64,000 bases of DNA from Terriglobia bacterium (GTDB lineage Bacteria > Acidobacteriota > Terriglobia > Bryobacterales > Bryobacteraceae), in NCBI GenBank assembly GCA_020073145.1, contig JAIQFS010000006.1, forward strand, positions 141,902 through 205,901. Reading direction: 5' to 3'. This document shows, one piece after another, positions 9,102 to 16,897 of the stretch (the stretch's first letter is position 1; every line of letters starts with the position of its first letter). The notes under the pieces are model-generated. The model did not search any database, had not been told where the DNA came from, and saw only the letters and a list, made by a program, of their open reading frames with translations. The position numbers and the translations under genes were made by a program.

Positions 9102-10133
9102 TCAGCCCGCCGCCTGCATCGCCTTCGGAGCCGGCTGGGCGTGGCCCAGAATCTTGTGCGGACGGTAAGGCTTCTCCAGCACCGCTACTTCCTCGGCGCT
9201 GAGCTTCAGTTCCACCGCCCCAATCAGGTCTTTCAGATGCTGCGGCTTGGTAGCGCCGATGATCGGCGCCGTCACTCCCGGAGCCTGCAAGACCCAGGCG
9301 CATGCCACCTGCGCCGGTGAGACTCCCCGCTTTTTCGCGACTTCCGCCACCGCGTCGGCTACCTGGAAATCGTCCTCGCTGTAGTACATGTCTTTGGCGA
9401 AGGTGTCCACCTCGGAACGCGTCGTGGAACCGCCGTCGCGCCGCCGCGTGCCTGTGAGAAAGCCGCGCGCCAGCGGGCTCCAGGGAATCAGTGCCAGTCC
9501 CTGATCCATGCACAGCGGTATCATCTCGCGCTCTTCCTCCCGATAAACCAGGTTGTAATGATTCTGCATGGCGTCAAAGCGGTGCCAGCCGTGTTCCTTG
9601 GCTGTGTATAGCGCTTTCGAAAGCTGCCACGCTGCCATGCTGCTGGCCCCCAGATACCGCACCTTGCCGGCACGAACCAGCGAATCCAGGGCGTCGAGCG
9701 TCTCTTCGATCGGGGTCACCGGGTCCCACCGGTGGATCTGGTAAAGATCGATGTAGTCCGTCTGCAGGCGCCGCAGAGAGTTCTCGCAACCTTCCAGAAT
9801 GTGCTTGCGGCTCAACCCGCGCTGGTTCGGGCTTCTGCCCATGACCCCATGGACCTTGGTGGCCACCACCACTTCGTCGCGCGACGCCATCTCTTTCAGG
9901 TACATGCCCGTGATCTCTTCACTCTGCCCGGCCGAGTAGACATCCGCCGTGTCGAAGAAATTAATCCCAGCCTCGAGGGCCAGGGCGAAGTGCTCGCGAG
10001 CGGCCTCCTGACTGACATGCCAGCCGCGTGTTCCCAGCGCCCAGTCGGGTAGCGGACCCCCTCCGTAACTCATGCAGCCCAGGCAGAGCCGCGAAACCGT
10101 GATTCCTGTTTTACCGAGTGTCTTATATTGCAT
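9102..10133 (-). CDS. aldo/keto reductase
   Basis: The protein has 343 residues of the AKR superfamily, a TIM barrel using NADPH to reduce aldehydes or ketones. Visible family features are GKTGITVSRLCLGCMSYGGG at the N-terminus, the catalytic Asp/Tyr in FFDTADVYSAG, Lys in VVVATKVHG and His in LYQIHRWDP. Later come IPWSPLARGFLTG and the cofactor-binding PIIGATKPQHLKDLIGAVEL. It resembles the YajO/YhdN-type group. It is monocistronic and convergent with the PDZ gene, divergent from the histidine kinase. Substrate unknown. Confidence 0.93.
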   Translation of the reverse strand: MQYKTLGKTGITVSRLCLGCMSYGGGPLPDWALGTRGWHVSQEAAREHFALALEAGINFFDTADVYSAGQSEEITGMYLKEMASRDEVVVATKVHGVMGRSPNQRGLSRKHILEGCENSLRRLQTDYIDLYQIHRWDPVTPIEETLDALDSLVRAGKVRYLGASSMAAWQLSKALYTAKEHGWHRFDAMQNHYNLVYREEEREMIPLCMDQGLALIPWSPLARGFLTGTRRRDGGSTTRSEVDTFAKDMYYSEDDFQVADAVAEVAKKRGVSPAQVACAWVLQAPGVTAPIIGATKPQHLKDLIGAVELKLSAEEVAVLEKPYRPHKILGHAQPAPKAMQAAG

Positions 10134-10365
10134 GGTCTGTTTCTACTGTAGAGGAACGAGCGCATCGCGTCCCGAACTCCACTCATGGATTTCCTCTGCA
10201 CACGATACAATGCCGGGCGCGTCCCCGTCCATCCGCCTCGGCAGCGGCGGCCCGGCAGTCAGACCCTCTGGTCCGGTCTCCCGTTCATCGCGTTCGATCC
10301 GATCCCTGCTGTATACTGATAGCAAGCCTTGGTGTAAGATCCCTTCTCAAAGGGCGGAATCCCGC

Positions 10366-13143
10366 ATGAACCCAGATTTGCATTCTACGGACGCCACGCG
10401 TCTGCCGCAGGACGAAAGTGAGGAACGGTTTCGGTCAATTCTCGCTTCCATGGCGGAAGGTGTGGTCTTTCTGGACGCCGAGGGGCGGATCACCTTCTGC
10501 AATCCTGGCGCGGAACGCATCCTGGGACTCAGCGCCGATCAGATTCTGGGCAATAACCCTCGCGACCCCACGTGGACTGTCATTCGAGAAGACGGTTCGC
10601 TCTTTCCTAGTGCCGAACAACCTGCCAGGGTCACGCTTCGCACCGGCCGCCCCTGCACCGGGGTCATCATGGGTCTTCACCGGCCGGATGGCAAGACCAT
10701 CTGGATTTCCGTCAACTCCGAGCCCCTGAGGCGGAGTGGCGAGCCTGCTCCCTTTGGCGTGGTCAGCACCTTCACCGACGTCACCCAGCAGCGTCAGGCT
10801 GGCGTCGCCCTCAAAGAGAGCGAGAAGCTGTTCCGCACTCTGGTCGAAAACCAGCAGGAAGGAATCGGCATCGTCGATCTGGACGAGCGGTTCTTGTTTG
10901 CGAATCCCGCGGGCGAAGCCATTTTTGGCGTGCCGCCCGGCGGTCTGCTGGGCCGTTCTCTGCTCGATTTCCTCCCTTTGGCCAGCGCGGATTTGGTGCG
11001 GCGCCAGACCGAATCCCGGATTGCCGGCACGCCCAGCCTCTACGAACTCCATTTCACCCGCGAGTCGGACCGATGCCCGCGCATCATCCTGGTCTCGGCC
11101 GCGCCCTACCTGAATGATTCCGGTCGAATCGCCGGCGCTGTCGGTGTCTTTCGCGATATCACCGACCGCAAAACGGTCGAAAGCTCCCTCCAGGCCAGCG
11201 AGGAGCGCCTCCGCCTGGCCACCGAGGCCATCCGGCTCGGCACCTTCGATGTCAATCTGCAAACCGGCGAGCGCATCTGGTCCGATCTGACCCGGCAGTT
11301 CTTTGGATTCCTCCCCGGCGCCGAGATCACCACGGAAGATTTTATCGACGCCGTGCATCCCGACGACCGCCAACGCGTCCGGGTGGAACTGGCAGCTCTG
11401 TTTAACCCCGGCGACGGGAAATCCTCGTCGGAATTCCGCACCATCGATGCGCAGAACGGACGGGAACGCTGGGTGTCCTCCTGGGGCCAGACCTTTTTCG
11501 ACGAGCAACGCCGCCCTGTCCGCCTGGTCGGGGTCACCCTCGACGTCACCGAGCGCAAGCGGGCCGAAGAAGCGCTGCGAGAGAGCCAGGCCCGCCTGCA
11601 GCTTACCTTCGACCAGGCGCCCATCGGGGCTGCCATGGTGTCACCGGGATTCCGCTTCTTGCAGGCCAACGATGCCTTGTGCCGCTTCCTAGGCTATACG
11701 GCGGACGAACTCATCGGAAAGACGATCGCTGAAGTCACTCATCCGGAACACCGGACCTCCAACCTGGAACAGGGGCGCCTCATGATCGAGGGCCAGCTCG
11801 ATCTAGTCCGGGCCGACAAACGCTATCTGCGCAAAGACGGCAGCGTGGTTTGGGCTCATATTACCGTCCGGCTCTTGAAGGATCCCTCTGGCCGGGCCCT
11901 CTATTTCATAACTATGGTGGAGGACATCACCGAGCGTAAGCGCGCCGCCGAGGAACAAGAACGCTTGCAGGCGCAACTGGCGCAAGCACAGAAAATGGAA
12001 TCCATTGGACGCCTGGCCGGTGGCGTCGCCCACGATTTCAACAACCTCCTCACGGTGATCAATGGCTACTCCACCCTGGCGTTGCAACGCATACCCCCGA
12101 GCGACCCGCTGGCCCGCACCATCGAGGAAATTCTCAGAGCCGGCGAAACCGCGGCCGCACTCATCCGCCAACTCCTGGCCTTCAGCCGGAAACAGGTGCT
12201 CCGCCAGGAACCCGTTTCCTTGAACCAGATGGTGGGCGGCATGGAGAAGATGCTCGTCCGGCTCATGGGCGACGATGTCGAGATCGTCACCCGGCTGCTA
12301 CCGTCTCTCGAACTCGTACTCGCCGACCGCCATCAGATTGAACAGGTCATCCTGAATCTTGCCGTGAATGGACGCGCCGCCATGCCGCAAGGCGGCACGC
12401 TGACCATTGAGACCGATCGCGTGAATTGGGGGAACTATTGCCCGCACTGCCTGGACACCGTGCGGCCCGGCCAGTATGTGCGCGTGACCGTCAGCGATAC
12501 GGGAATCGGCATGGACGCGGAGACCCGGCGGCACCTGTTCGAGCCCTTCTTTACCACCAAGGAAATCGGCCACGGTACCGGTCTCGGTCTGGCCACCGTG
12601 CATGGAATCATTTTGCAGAGCGGCGGCCATATCGATGTCGAGAGCCAGCCTGGACAAGGCACGTCGTTCCGCATCTATCTGCCGGCGGTGGAGGCCTGTG
12701 TCGCCCTGGCGCCGGCTCCCGAGGAAGCCGCTGCTCTGCCGCCGCAGACCGGTACTGAGACCATCCTGCTGGTGGAAGATCAGGACGAGGTCCGCCAGTT
12801 TGCCGCCGCCGTGCTCCAACAGTACGGTTACCGCGTCCTTCTTGCGGCCTCGGCGGATGATGCCCTGCTCCAGTGCGCCGGCCAGACCGTCGACCTACTC
12901 TTGACCGACGTCGTGATGCCCAGAACCAGCGGCTGCGAGTTGGCCGCCGAGTTGCTCTCCCGTCAGCCGCTCACTAAAGTTCTCTTCATGTCGGGATACT
13001 CCGAGGAAATGCTGCTGGAACACGGGGACGCCATGAACGGCGCCATGCTCCTCCAAAAGCCATTCACTCCGGCAGTGCTGGCCGCCAAAGTCCGTGAGGT
13101 TCTCGGCGGCACTGACTCATCCGGTCGCCAGGCCCTCCTGTAA
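10366..13143 (+). CDS. multi-PAS hybrid sensor histidine kinase with C-terminal receiver
   Basis: The protein has 925 residues from ATG 10366; a longer in-frame start at 10072 would cover the aldo/keto reductase promoter and is unlikely. Four PAS/PAC units follow one another from about residue 20 to 530 (for example SILASMAEGVVFLDAEG, FGVVSTFTDVTQQRQ, AVGVFRDITDRK, ITMVEDITERK). The HisKA domain holds the phosphorylated His556 in SIGRLAGGVAHDFNNLLTVI. The HATPase_c domain shows GTGLGLATVHGIILQSGG. The receiver domain carries the phospho-acceptor Asp848 in LLLTDVVMPRTSG and the conserved Lys in LLQKPFTP. There is no membrane segment, so it is likely a cytoplasmic sensor. No cognate regulator gene is adjacent. 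Confidence 0.93.
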   Translation: MNPDLHSTDATRLPQDESEERFRSILASMAEGVVFLDAEGRITFCNPGAERILGLSADQILGNNPRDPTWTVIREDGSLFPSAEQPARVTLRTGRPCTGVIMGLHRPDGKTIWISVNSEPLRRSGEPAPFGVVSTFTDVTQQRQAGVALKESEKLFRTLVENQQEGIGIVDLDERFLFANPAGEAIFGVPPGGLLGRSLLDFLPLASADLVRRQTESRIAGTPSLYELHFTRESDRCPRIILVSAAPYLNDSGRIAGAVGVFRDITDRKTVESSLQASEERLRLATEAIRLGTFDVNLQTGERIWSDLTRQFFGFLPGAEITTEDFIDAVHPDDRQRVRVELAALFNPGDGKSSSEFRTIDAQNGRERWVSSWGQTFFDEQRRPVRLVGVTLDVTERKRAEEALRESQARLQLTFDQAPIGAAMVSPGFRFLQANDALCRFLGYTADELIGKTIAEVTHPEHRTSNLEQGRLMIEGQLDLVRADKRYLRKDGSVVWAHITVRLLKDPSGRALYFITMVEDITERKRAAEEQERLQAQLAQAQKMESIGRLAGGVAHDFNNLLTVINGYSTLALQRIPPSDPLARTIEEILRAGETAAALIRQLLAFSRKQVLRQEPVSLNQMVGGMEKMLVRLMGDDVEIVTRLLPSLELVLADRHQIEQVILNLAVNGRAAMPQGGTLTIETDRVNWGNYCPHCLDTVRPGQYVRVTVSDTGIGMDAETRRHLFEPFFTTKEIGHGTGLGLATVHGIILQSGGHIDVESQPGQGTSFRIYLPAVEACVALAPAPEEAAALPPQTGTETILLVEDQDEVRQFAAAVLQQYGYRVLLAASADDALLQCAGQTVDLLLTDVVMPRTSGCELAAELLSRQPLTKVLFMSGYSEEMLLEHGDAMNGAMLLQKPFTPAVLAAKVREVLGGTDSSGRQALL

Positions 13144-13188
13144 CTAAACGCGGGCGCGGCGGCGGGGCCCGGCCTGTATAGTGGTGGC

Positions 13189-13653
13189 ATGGAGAACTCG
13201 TTCGAGGCCCGGCTCAGGGAGTTGGGGATCGACTTGCCTGCCGCGCCGGCGCCGCTTGCCAACTACGTCCCCTTCACGATTTCAGGCAGCCTTTTGTTCC
13301 TCGCCGGCCAGGGACCGCGCGCCGCCGATGGCCGCTGGATGGAGGGACGCGTCGGAGAGGACGTCTCGGCCGAAGATGCGTATCGGCACGCGCGCCTTGC
13401 CGGTCTCCGTCTGCTCGCCGCCGTCCAGGCGGCGCTCGGTTCTCTCGACCGCGTGCGCCGCGTTCTGAAGGTCACTGGCTTCGTCAACGCCGCCGCCGAT
13501 TTTGGCGGCCACCCCGCGGTCATCAATGGCTGCTCCGACCTCTTCGTCGAGGTGTTCGGGGAAGCCGGCCGCCACGCCCGCAGCGCCATTGGCGTGGCCA
13601 GTCTCCCGCACAACATCACCGTGGAAGTCGAAGCCGTGTTGGAGATTGGATAA
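13189..13653 (+). CDS. RidA/YjgF-family protein (enamine/imine deaminase-like)
   Basis: The protein has 154 residues of the RidA family (members hydrolyse reactive 2-aminoacrylate and related imines made by PLP dehydratases). Seen: GSLLFLAGQGPRAADGRW, LAAVQAALGSLDRVRRVLKV, GFVNAAADFGGHPAVINGCS, and the C-terminal ARSAIGVASLPHNITVEVEA. The Arg of ARSAIG is the conserved carboxylate-binding residue. It lies 3 bp before a threonine-dehydratase-like gene, which is the classic source of RidA substrates, so the two probably work together. Confidence 0.92.
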   Translation: MENSFEARLRELGIDLPAAPAPLANYVPFTISGSLLFLAGQGPRAADGRWMEGRVGEDVSAEDAYRHARLAGLRLLAAVQAALGSLDRVRRVLKVTGFVNAAADFGGHPAVINGCSDLFVEVFGEAGRHARSAIGVASLPHNITVEVEAVLEIG

Positions 13654-13656
13654 GCC

Positions 13657-14622
13657 ATGACCCTCCCCGATCGGGCCCGCCTGGAGGCCGCCGCCGCACA
13701 GGTGCATCGCGTCATTCCGCCGACTCCCCAAATCCGTTGGCCGCTGTTGTGCGAGCGCGCCGGCGCGGAGGTTTGGGTGAAGCACGAAAACCATACCCCC
13801 GTCGGCGCATTCAAAGTGCGCGGCGGCGTGGTCTACATGGAGGAGCTGAAGCGGCGCGAACCCCAGGTTGCCGGAGTGATCGCCGCCACCCGCGGGAATC
13901 ATGGGCAGAGCGTGGCCTTCGCCGCCCAGCGCGTGGGTTTGCGCTCGGTCATCGTGGCCCCGCGCGGCAACAGCCGCGAGAAAAACGCAGCCATGCGCGC
14001 GCTGGGCGCCGAGCTGATTGAGCACGGCGGCGATTTCCAGGAGGCCTTTGAGCACGCTGCCTGTCTGGCTCAAACCGAGCGGCTGCATTTCGTCCGATCC
14101 TTCGATTCCGCGCTGGTCGCCGGTGTGGCGAGCTATGCGCTCGAGCTCTTCCGCGGCGTCGAGGCGGTCGACGCCCTCTATGTCCCCATCGGGATGGGCT
14201 CGGGAATCTGCGGCGCCATCGCGGTCCGCGAGGCCTTCGGGTTCCGGACCGAAATCGTCGGTGTGGTCGCCGCCGGAGCGCCCGCGTATGCCCGGTCATT
14301 TGCCGCCGGCAAACCCGTATCGACGGACTCGGCCGAGACCATCGCCGATGGCCTGGCCTGCCGCGTGCCCGATCCGGACGCCCTCGACGTGATTCGCCAA
14401 GGCGTGGCGCGCATCGTGACCGTCGACGACAGCCAGATCCGCGCCGCCATGCGCCACCTGTTCTCCGATACCCACAATGTCGCCGAAGGCGCCGGTGCGG
14501 CCGCCCTCGCCGGACTCCTGCGGGAGCGCGACCGCTGGGCCGACCGCCGCGTGGCGGTGGTGTTGAGCGGCGGCAACGTCGATCGCCAGCTCTTTGCCCG
14601 GACCCTGGCGGAGAGCGACTGA
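13657..14622 (+). CDS. PLP-dependent threonine/serine dehydratase-like enzyme
   Basis: The protein has 321 residues of fold-type II PLP enzymes. The Schiff-base lysine is Lys53 in HTPVGAFKVRGG, with the substrate loop ATRGNHGQSVAFA and the phosphate-binding PIGMGSGICGA. There is no ACT domain, so it is of the catabolic or serine-racemase/hydroxyaspartate-lyase type rather than IlvA. It would deaminate a hydroxy-amino acid through an enamine, matching the RidA gene just upstream. Its stop overlaps the start of the Gfo/Idh gene (ATGA). The exact substrate cannot be read from the sequence. Confidence 0.9.
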   Translation: MTLPDRARLEAAAAQVHRVIPPTPQIRWPLLCERAGAEVWVKHENHTPVGAFKVRGGVVYMEELKRREPQVAGVIAATRGNHGQSVAFAAQRVGLRSVIVAPRGNSREKNAAMRALGAELIEHGGDFQEAFEHAACLAQTERLHFVRSFDSALVAGVASYALELFRGVEAVDALYVPIGMGSGICGAIAVREAFGFRTEIVGVVAAGAPAYARSFAAGKPVSTDSAETIADGLACRVPDPDALDVIRQGVARIVTVDDSQIRAAMRHLFSDTHNVAEGAGAAALAGLLRERDRWADRRVAVVLSGGNVDRQLFARTLAESD

Positions 14623-15638
14623 TGCGCGTCGGCATCCTTGGCACCGGAGCCGTCTCTCGCAAACACGCCGAAGCCTATCGGAATATCGGGTATGAGCTCG
14701 TGGCCTGCAGCGGTCTCGATCCCTCGCGCGGCCAGGTCTTCGCCGCGCAGCACCGGTGCGAACACGTCGAACGCTGGCAGGATCTCTGCCGTCACCCCCG
14801 CGTCGATTTCGTCGACCTCTGCACCTTCCCCGATTTCCGGCTCGAGCCCGTCGCACTCTGCGCCCAGGCGGGAAAGCCGGTGCTCATGGAGAAGCCCATC
14901 TCCGTCACGCTCGAGTCCGCCCGCCGCATGCTCGATGCGGCTCGCGCAGCCGGCATCCTGCTGGGCGTGGTCAGCCAGCATCGATTCGATGTCGCCAGCC
15001 AGTTTCTCAAGCGCGCCATCGACGCCGGCCGGCTCGGCGCTCTTCTCCAGGCCGACGCCTATGTCAAGTGGTACCGCCCGCCCGTCTATTATGCGCGGCC
15101 CGTCAAAGGAACCTGGGCGGTCGAAGGCGGCGGTGCCCTCCTCACCCAGGCCGTTCATCAAGTCGATCTGCTGCTCTGGCTGGCCGGACCGGTCCGCCAC
15201 GTCTCCGGCGAATGGCAGCTCGGCGCGGTCCACCGCATGGAATCTGAAGACGTCGTCAGCACCGTGATGCGATACGCTTCCGGCTCCACCGGGGTCCTCC
15301 AGGCGGCCACCGCGTTTTGGCCCGGCCTGCCCGAGCGCCTCGAAATCCACGGCACATGCGGCGTCGCCATTCTCACCGGCGATCAGCTCACCACTTGGGA
15401 AGTCCAGGAGGACGCCGGCGAACCCCCGCCGCTTTCCCAAGCCCTCCAGTCCGGCGCAGCCGACCCGCTCGCCATTTCCCTGGCCCCCTTCGAACGCCAG
15501 TTCCTCGATTTCGGCGCGGCCATCGAAGCCGGCCGCCCGCCCTTGGTCGCGGGCGAGGATGGGTATCGCGCGCTGGCGCTGGTCGATGCCATTTATCGCT
15601 CGTGCCGCGAGGGCCGCAGGATCGCGCTCGATGCCTGA
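14622..15638 (+). CDS. Gfo/Idh/MocA-family NAD(P)-dependent oxidoreductase
   Basis: The protein has 338 residues. The N-terminal Rossmann fold shows RVGILGTGAVSRKHAEAY. The signature Lys/Pro motif is GKPVLMEKPISVTLESARRM. The C-terminal domain has GGGALLTQAVHQVDLLLWL with the conserved His. The family oxidises or reduces sugars, inositols and related alcohols. It is translationally coupled to the dehydratase-like gene (ATGA overlap), suggesting one pathway with RidA and the dehydratase, though the substrate is unknown. Confidence 0.92.
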   Translation: MRVGILGTGAVSRKHAEAYRNIGYELVACSGLDPSRGQVFAAQHRCEHVERWQDLCRHPRVDFVDLCTFPDFRLEPVALCAQAGKPVLMEKPISVTLESARRMLDAARAAGILLGVVSQHRFDVASQFLKRAIDAGRLGALLQADAYVKWYRPPVYYARPVKGTWAVEGGGALLTQAVHQVDLLLWLAGPVRHVSGEWQLGAVHRMESEDVVSTVMRYASGSTGVLQAATAFWPGLPERLEIHGTCGVAILTGDQLTTWEVQEDAGEPPPLSQALQSGAADPLAISLAPFERQFLDFGAAIEAGRPPLVAGEDGYRALALVDAIYRSCREGRRIALDA

Positions 15639-15681
15639 CCGCCGGGGGCATGATAGGATACTCCCTCGGAGGGTGCAATCG

Positions 15682-16128
15682 ATGAATCCCAGGTTCCGGT
15701 TCGGCCGTTGGCTGGTGCTCTTGATCCTTGGCGCGGTCTTGGTCGTGGCTTCCGCATTCCGGATCCTGAAGGCCCAGCAGAAGCCGAACTCCAACTTCAC
15801 GGGCGGCGTCGTGACGCGGTTGGATGAGAAACCCGAGGGCAATATTGCCCATTTCCGCTTTGAGCCTGGGTCTCGCACCAAGTGGCACAGCCACGCGGGC
15901 GGGCAGATCATCCTGGTGGAAGAAGGGGTCGGCCTCTATCAGAACCGGGGCGGCCCGGTCATGGAATTGCGCGCCGGCGAAACCGTATATTGCCCTCCCG
16001 GCGTGGAGCACTGGCATGGCGCGGCGCCCCACCAGGGTGGTGTCCAATACAACATCAGCCGCGGCGGCATCACTTGGCTCGAAGAAGTCACCGACAAGGA
16101 TTTCAACACGCCCCCGCAACATAAGTGA
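15682..16128 (+). CDS. membrane-anchored or exported cupin-domain protein
   Basis: The protein has 148 residues. The N-terminus is a signal anchor, FGRWLVLLILGAVLVVASAF. The rest is a single cupin barrel with the two metal motifs: TKWHSHAGGQIILVEEG (HxH and Glu) and PPGVEHWHGAAP (His). A strong GGAGGG at 15667-15672 supports the ATG at 15682. The family resembles quercetin-dioxygenase-like small cupins. It stands alone between the Gfo/Idh gene and the convergent CMD-family gene. Function unknown. Confidence 0.85.
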   Translation: MNPRFRFGRWLVLLILGAVLVVASAFRILKAQQKPNSNFTGGVVTRLDEKPEGNIAHFRFEPGSRTKWHSHAGGQIILVEEGVGLYQNRGGPVMELRAGETVYCPPGVEHWHGAAPHQGGVQYNISRGGITWLEEVTDKDFNTPPQHK

Positions 16129-16168
16129 CAACCGGGCGGCGTCCGGCTGGGCCCGAAAGCGGTAAGCG

Positions 16169-16828
16169 CTATTTCTCTGGCAGCAGCGGCTTGCGATCCG
16201 CCGGTAAGTGCTGATCGGCGGCGGTCAAGATTACAGCGGCCATCGCGAAATCCCCCATCACCCCGGCCACCTCGAGCGCCCCCTGCTTCCCGAACAGAGA
16301 CACCGCCTTGGCGAACACCGCCGGGCTCACATGGTGCTGCCGAAAAACTTCCCGGCCCATCCGAATCACCGTCGCTTCTTTTTCGGGCAGCCCCGCAACG
16401 TCTTTATTGAACTTCACCACGTCGATCGTCGATTGATCCAGCCCGGCGCGCAGGCCGCCCGTCTCGTGTCCGGTCCATTCGTACTGCTGGTCGAACTCCC
16501 GCGCCGTCACCAGCGCGCACAATTCGAAATAACGCCGGCCGATCACGCTCTCGTCCCGCAGGTATAGGTTGATCCGCTGCATGGGCTCGGCGAACTGGGG
16601 GCTATGCAGCGAGAGCCCGCCCGGACCCATCAGCGGCGTGGTGCGGTTGGTCCCCGCCACCAGGTCGTAGACCCGCTTGCCGTTCTCGTCCAGATCGGCG
16701 CGTTGCACCACCGGAAGACGCGCCAGGGACTCCGGCAGTACGTCGGCCGGCAGCGCCTGCTTTCCCGACTGGCCGTCCATCATCGCGGCCATCGCCGTCA
16801 AAGCCGCCGCCCACACCAATGTTCGCAT
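16169..16828 (-). CDS. exported carboxymuconolactone-decarboxylase-like (CMD) protein
   Basis: The protein has 219 residues with a short signal peptide (MRTLVWAAALTAMAAMMDGQ). The core is the AhpD/CMD-like helical fold: SPQFAEPMQRINLYL, RRYFELCALVTAREFDQQYE and the EWTGHETGG segment. It lacks the CxxC pair of AhpD peroxidases; only one Cys remains in the ELCALV helix. In Solibacter-like genomes similar proteins are common and uncharacterised. It is divergent from the ankyrin gene. Confidence 0.75.
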   Translation of the reverse strand: MRTLVWAAALTAMAAMMDGQSGKQALPADVLPESLARLPVVQRADLDENGKRVYDLVAGTNRTTPLMGPGGLSLHSPQFAEPMQRINLYLRDESVIGRRYFELCALVTAREFDQQYEWTGHETGGLRAGLDQSTIDVVKFNKDVAGLPEKEATVIRMGREVFRQHHVSPAVFAKAVSLFGKQGALEVAGVMGDFAMAAVILTAADQHLPADRKPLLPEK

Positions 16829-16869
16829 AGCAGTTCAGCCTACCAGAAACCTCGCTCGGGCGCGATTGT

Positions 16870-16875
16870 TATAAT
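16870..16875 (+). promoter_or_regulatory. putative -10 element for the ankyrin/toroid gene
   Basis: A perfect TATAAT lies 22 bp upstream of the ATG at 16898, in the 70-bp gap between divergent genes. No convincing -35 hexamer is present at standard spacing. The hexamer overlaps an alternative in-frame ATG at 16874, which argues for the 16898 start. Confidence 0.45.
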
Positions 16876-16897
16876 GGCTCCGAATCCGGGGGTGTGT

